Source: Sphingomonas oligoaromativorans
Lineage (GTDB): Bacteria; Pseudomonadota; Alphaproteobacteria; Sphingomonadales; Sphingomonadaceae
Direction: 5' to 3'
NCBI RefSeq assembly: GCF_011762195.1
Contig: NZ_JAASQK010000002.1
Span: 372,001-436,000, forward strand
DNA: 64,000 nt
The position numbers were made by a program, and so were the translations under genes. The notes beneath the pieces are model-generated. The model was given only the letters and a program-made list of their open reading frames with translations. It was not told the origin of the DNA and did no database searches. This document shows positions 63,745 through 64,000 of the stretch, in pieces (the first letter of the stretch is position 1; each line of letters opens with the position of its first letter).

Positions 63745-63769
63745 AACGCCAGATTTTCGCCCCGGTTCC
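63745..63769 (-). promoter_or_regulatory. Perfect EcfG-type promoter match upstream of tamA
   Basis: On the minus strand GGAAC (63769-63765), exactly 16 bases, then CGTT (63748-63745). All nine fixed positions of the alphaproteobacterial general-stress consensus match. It lies 121 bases upstream of the tamA start. Confidence 0.6.
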
Positions 63770-63843
63770 CCGCCCGAATGCACCCTATGCCAGCCGAGGG
63801 GAAGCCTGTCCGGCCGCCCGCACGACAGATCGCAACCCCGCGC

Positions 63844-64000
63844 TCAACTCGCGGGCTTCGTTTCGACCCCCGCCTTTTCCGGCTCGGCCACGGCACGGCT
63901 GCGCTCCGCCTCGTGCCACAGCAGCACGCCCCCCGCCGCGACCAGCGCCAGCCCGATCGGCCGCCGCCCGCGCTTCAGCATCAGCGAGGCGCCGGTGGTG
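63844..64000 (-). CDS. Small membrane protein, 3' end only
   Basis: An open frame entering from the window edge and ending with TGA at 63846-63844. The visible 51 residues contain a membrane helix (RRPIGLALVAAGGVLLWHEA) and a charged tail (AERSRAVAEPEKAGVETKPAS). The start and most of the protein lie outside. It could be the end of a DUF3618-like or holin-like membrane protein, but there is too little to assign it. Confidence 0.45.
   Translation of the reverse strand, partial: TTGASLMLKRGRRPIGLALVAAGGVLLWHEAERSRAVAEPEKAGVETKPAS

Overview
The window is GC-rich chromosomal DNA from an alphaproteobacterium, most likely Sphingomonadales (Sphingomonas-like). The reasons are the protein signatures throughout: a Sphingomonas/rhizobia-type exopolysaccharide locus, a RamB/ScfR-type regulator divergent from isocitrate lyase, D-galactose 1-dehydrogenase, TamA/TamB, OpgD/OpgH, and several sites resembling alphaproteobacterial EcfG (general stress sigma) promoters. 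No rRNA, tRNA, CRISPR array, insertion sequence or prophage was seen. Genes are densely packed, and many neighbours overlap by 4 bases (ATGA, GTGA, TTGA).

Layout. 1-7.5 kb: metabolic and redox genes (3' part of a YdeP-type molybdoenzyme, SLC13 permease, membrane cytochrome b plus sulfite-oxidase-like molybdoenzyme, galactose dehydrogenase, serine deaminase). 7.5-11.7 kb: a candidate structured RNA with a near-consensus promoter, then pstS-pstC-pstA-pstB on the minus strand behind a possible Pho box. 12-18.9 kb: cell-envelope genes on the plus strand (D,D-carboxypeptidase, two different L,D-transpeptidase-type proteins, OpgD and OpgH for periplasmic glucans), then an OPT-family transporter. 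20.9-24 kb: RamB/ScfR-type regulator divergent from aceA around a palindromic operator, with a small conserved-looking gene after aceA. 24-28.4 kb: LysR regulator, FMN reductase coupled to a low-molecular-weight phosphatase, an NDH-2-like flavoprotein behind a 10-bp-arm palindrome, and a cysteine-containing Rrf2 regulator.

28.4-45.2 kb is a Wzx/Wzy-type exopolysaccharide locus: acyltransferase, pyruvyl transferase, flippase, five glycosyltransferases, polymerase, a secreted GH26-like hydrolase, a Wzc-type co-polymerase/kinase, an outer-membrane beta-barrel protein, a Wza-type lipoprotein and an ExoY-type initiating sugar transferase. The gene set resembles the succinoglycan system (ExoY, ExoA, ExoV, ExoZ, ExoP, ExoF, plus a glycanase), so the product is probably an acidic, pyruvylated and acylated heteropolysaccharide; that is inference.

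45.5-47.8 kb: dctA and a membrane protein. 47.9-53.9 kb: a tightly coupled six-gene operon (DUF4129, DUF4350-like, MoxR ATPase, DUF58, SpoIIM-like, RDD), widespread but poorly understood. 53.9-57.3 kb: small stress-type proteins (KGG-type, CsbD), an orphan HerA-like ATPase and an endonuclease/exonuclease/phosphatase-fold protein. 57.3-63.6 kb: tamB and tamA, preceded by a perfect EcfG-type promoter match. The window ends inside a small membrane-protein gene.
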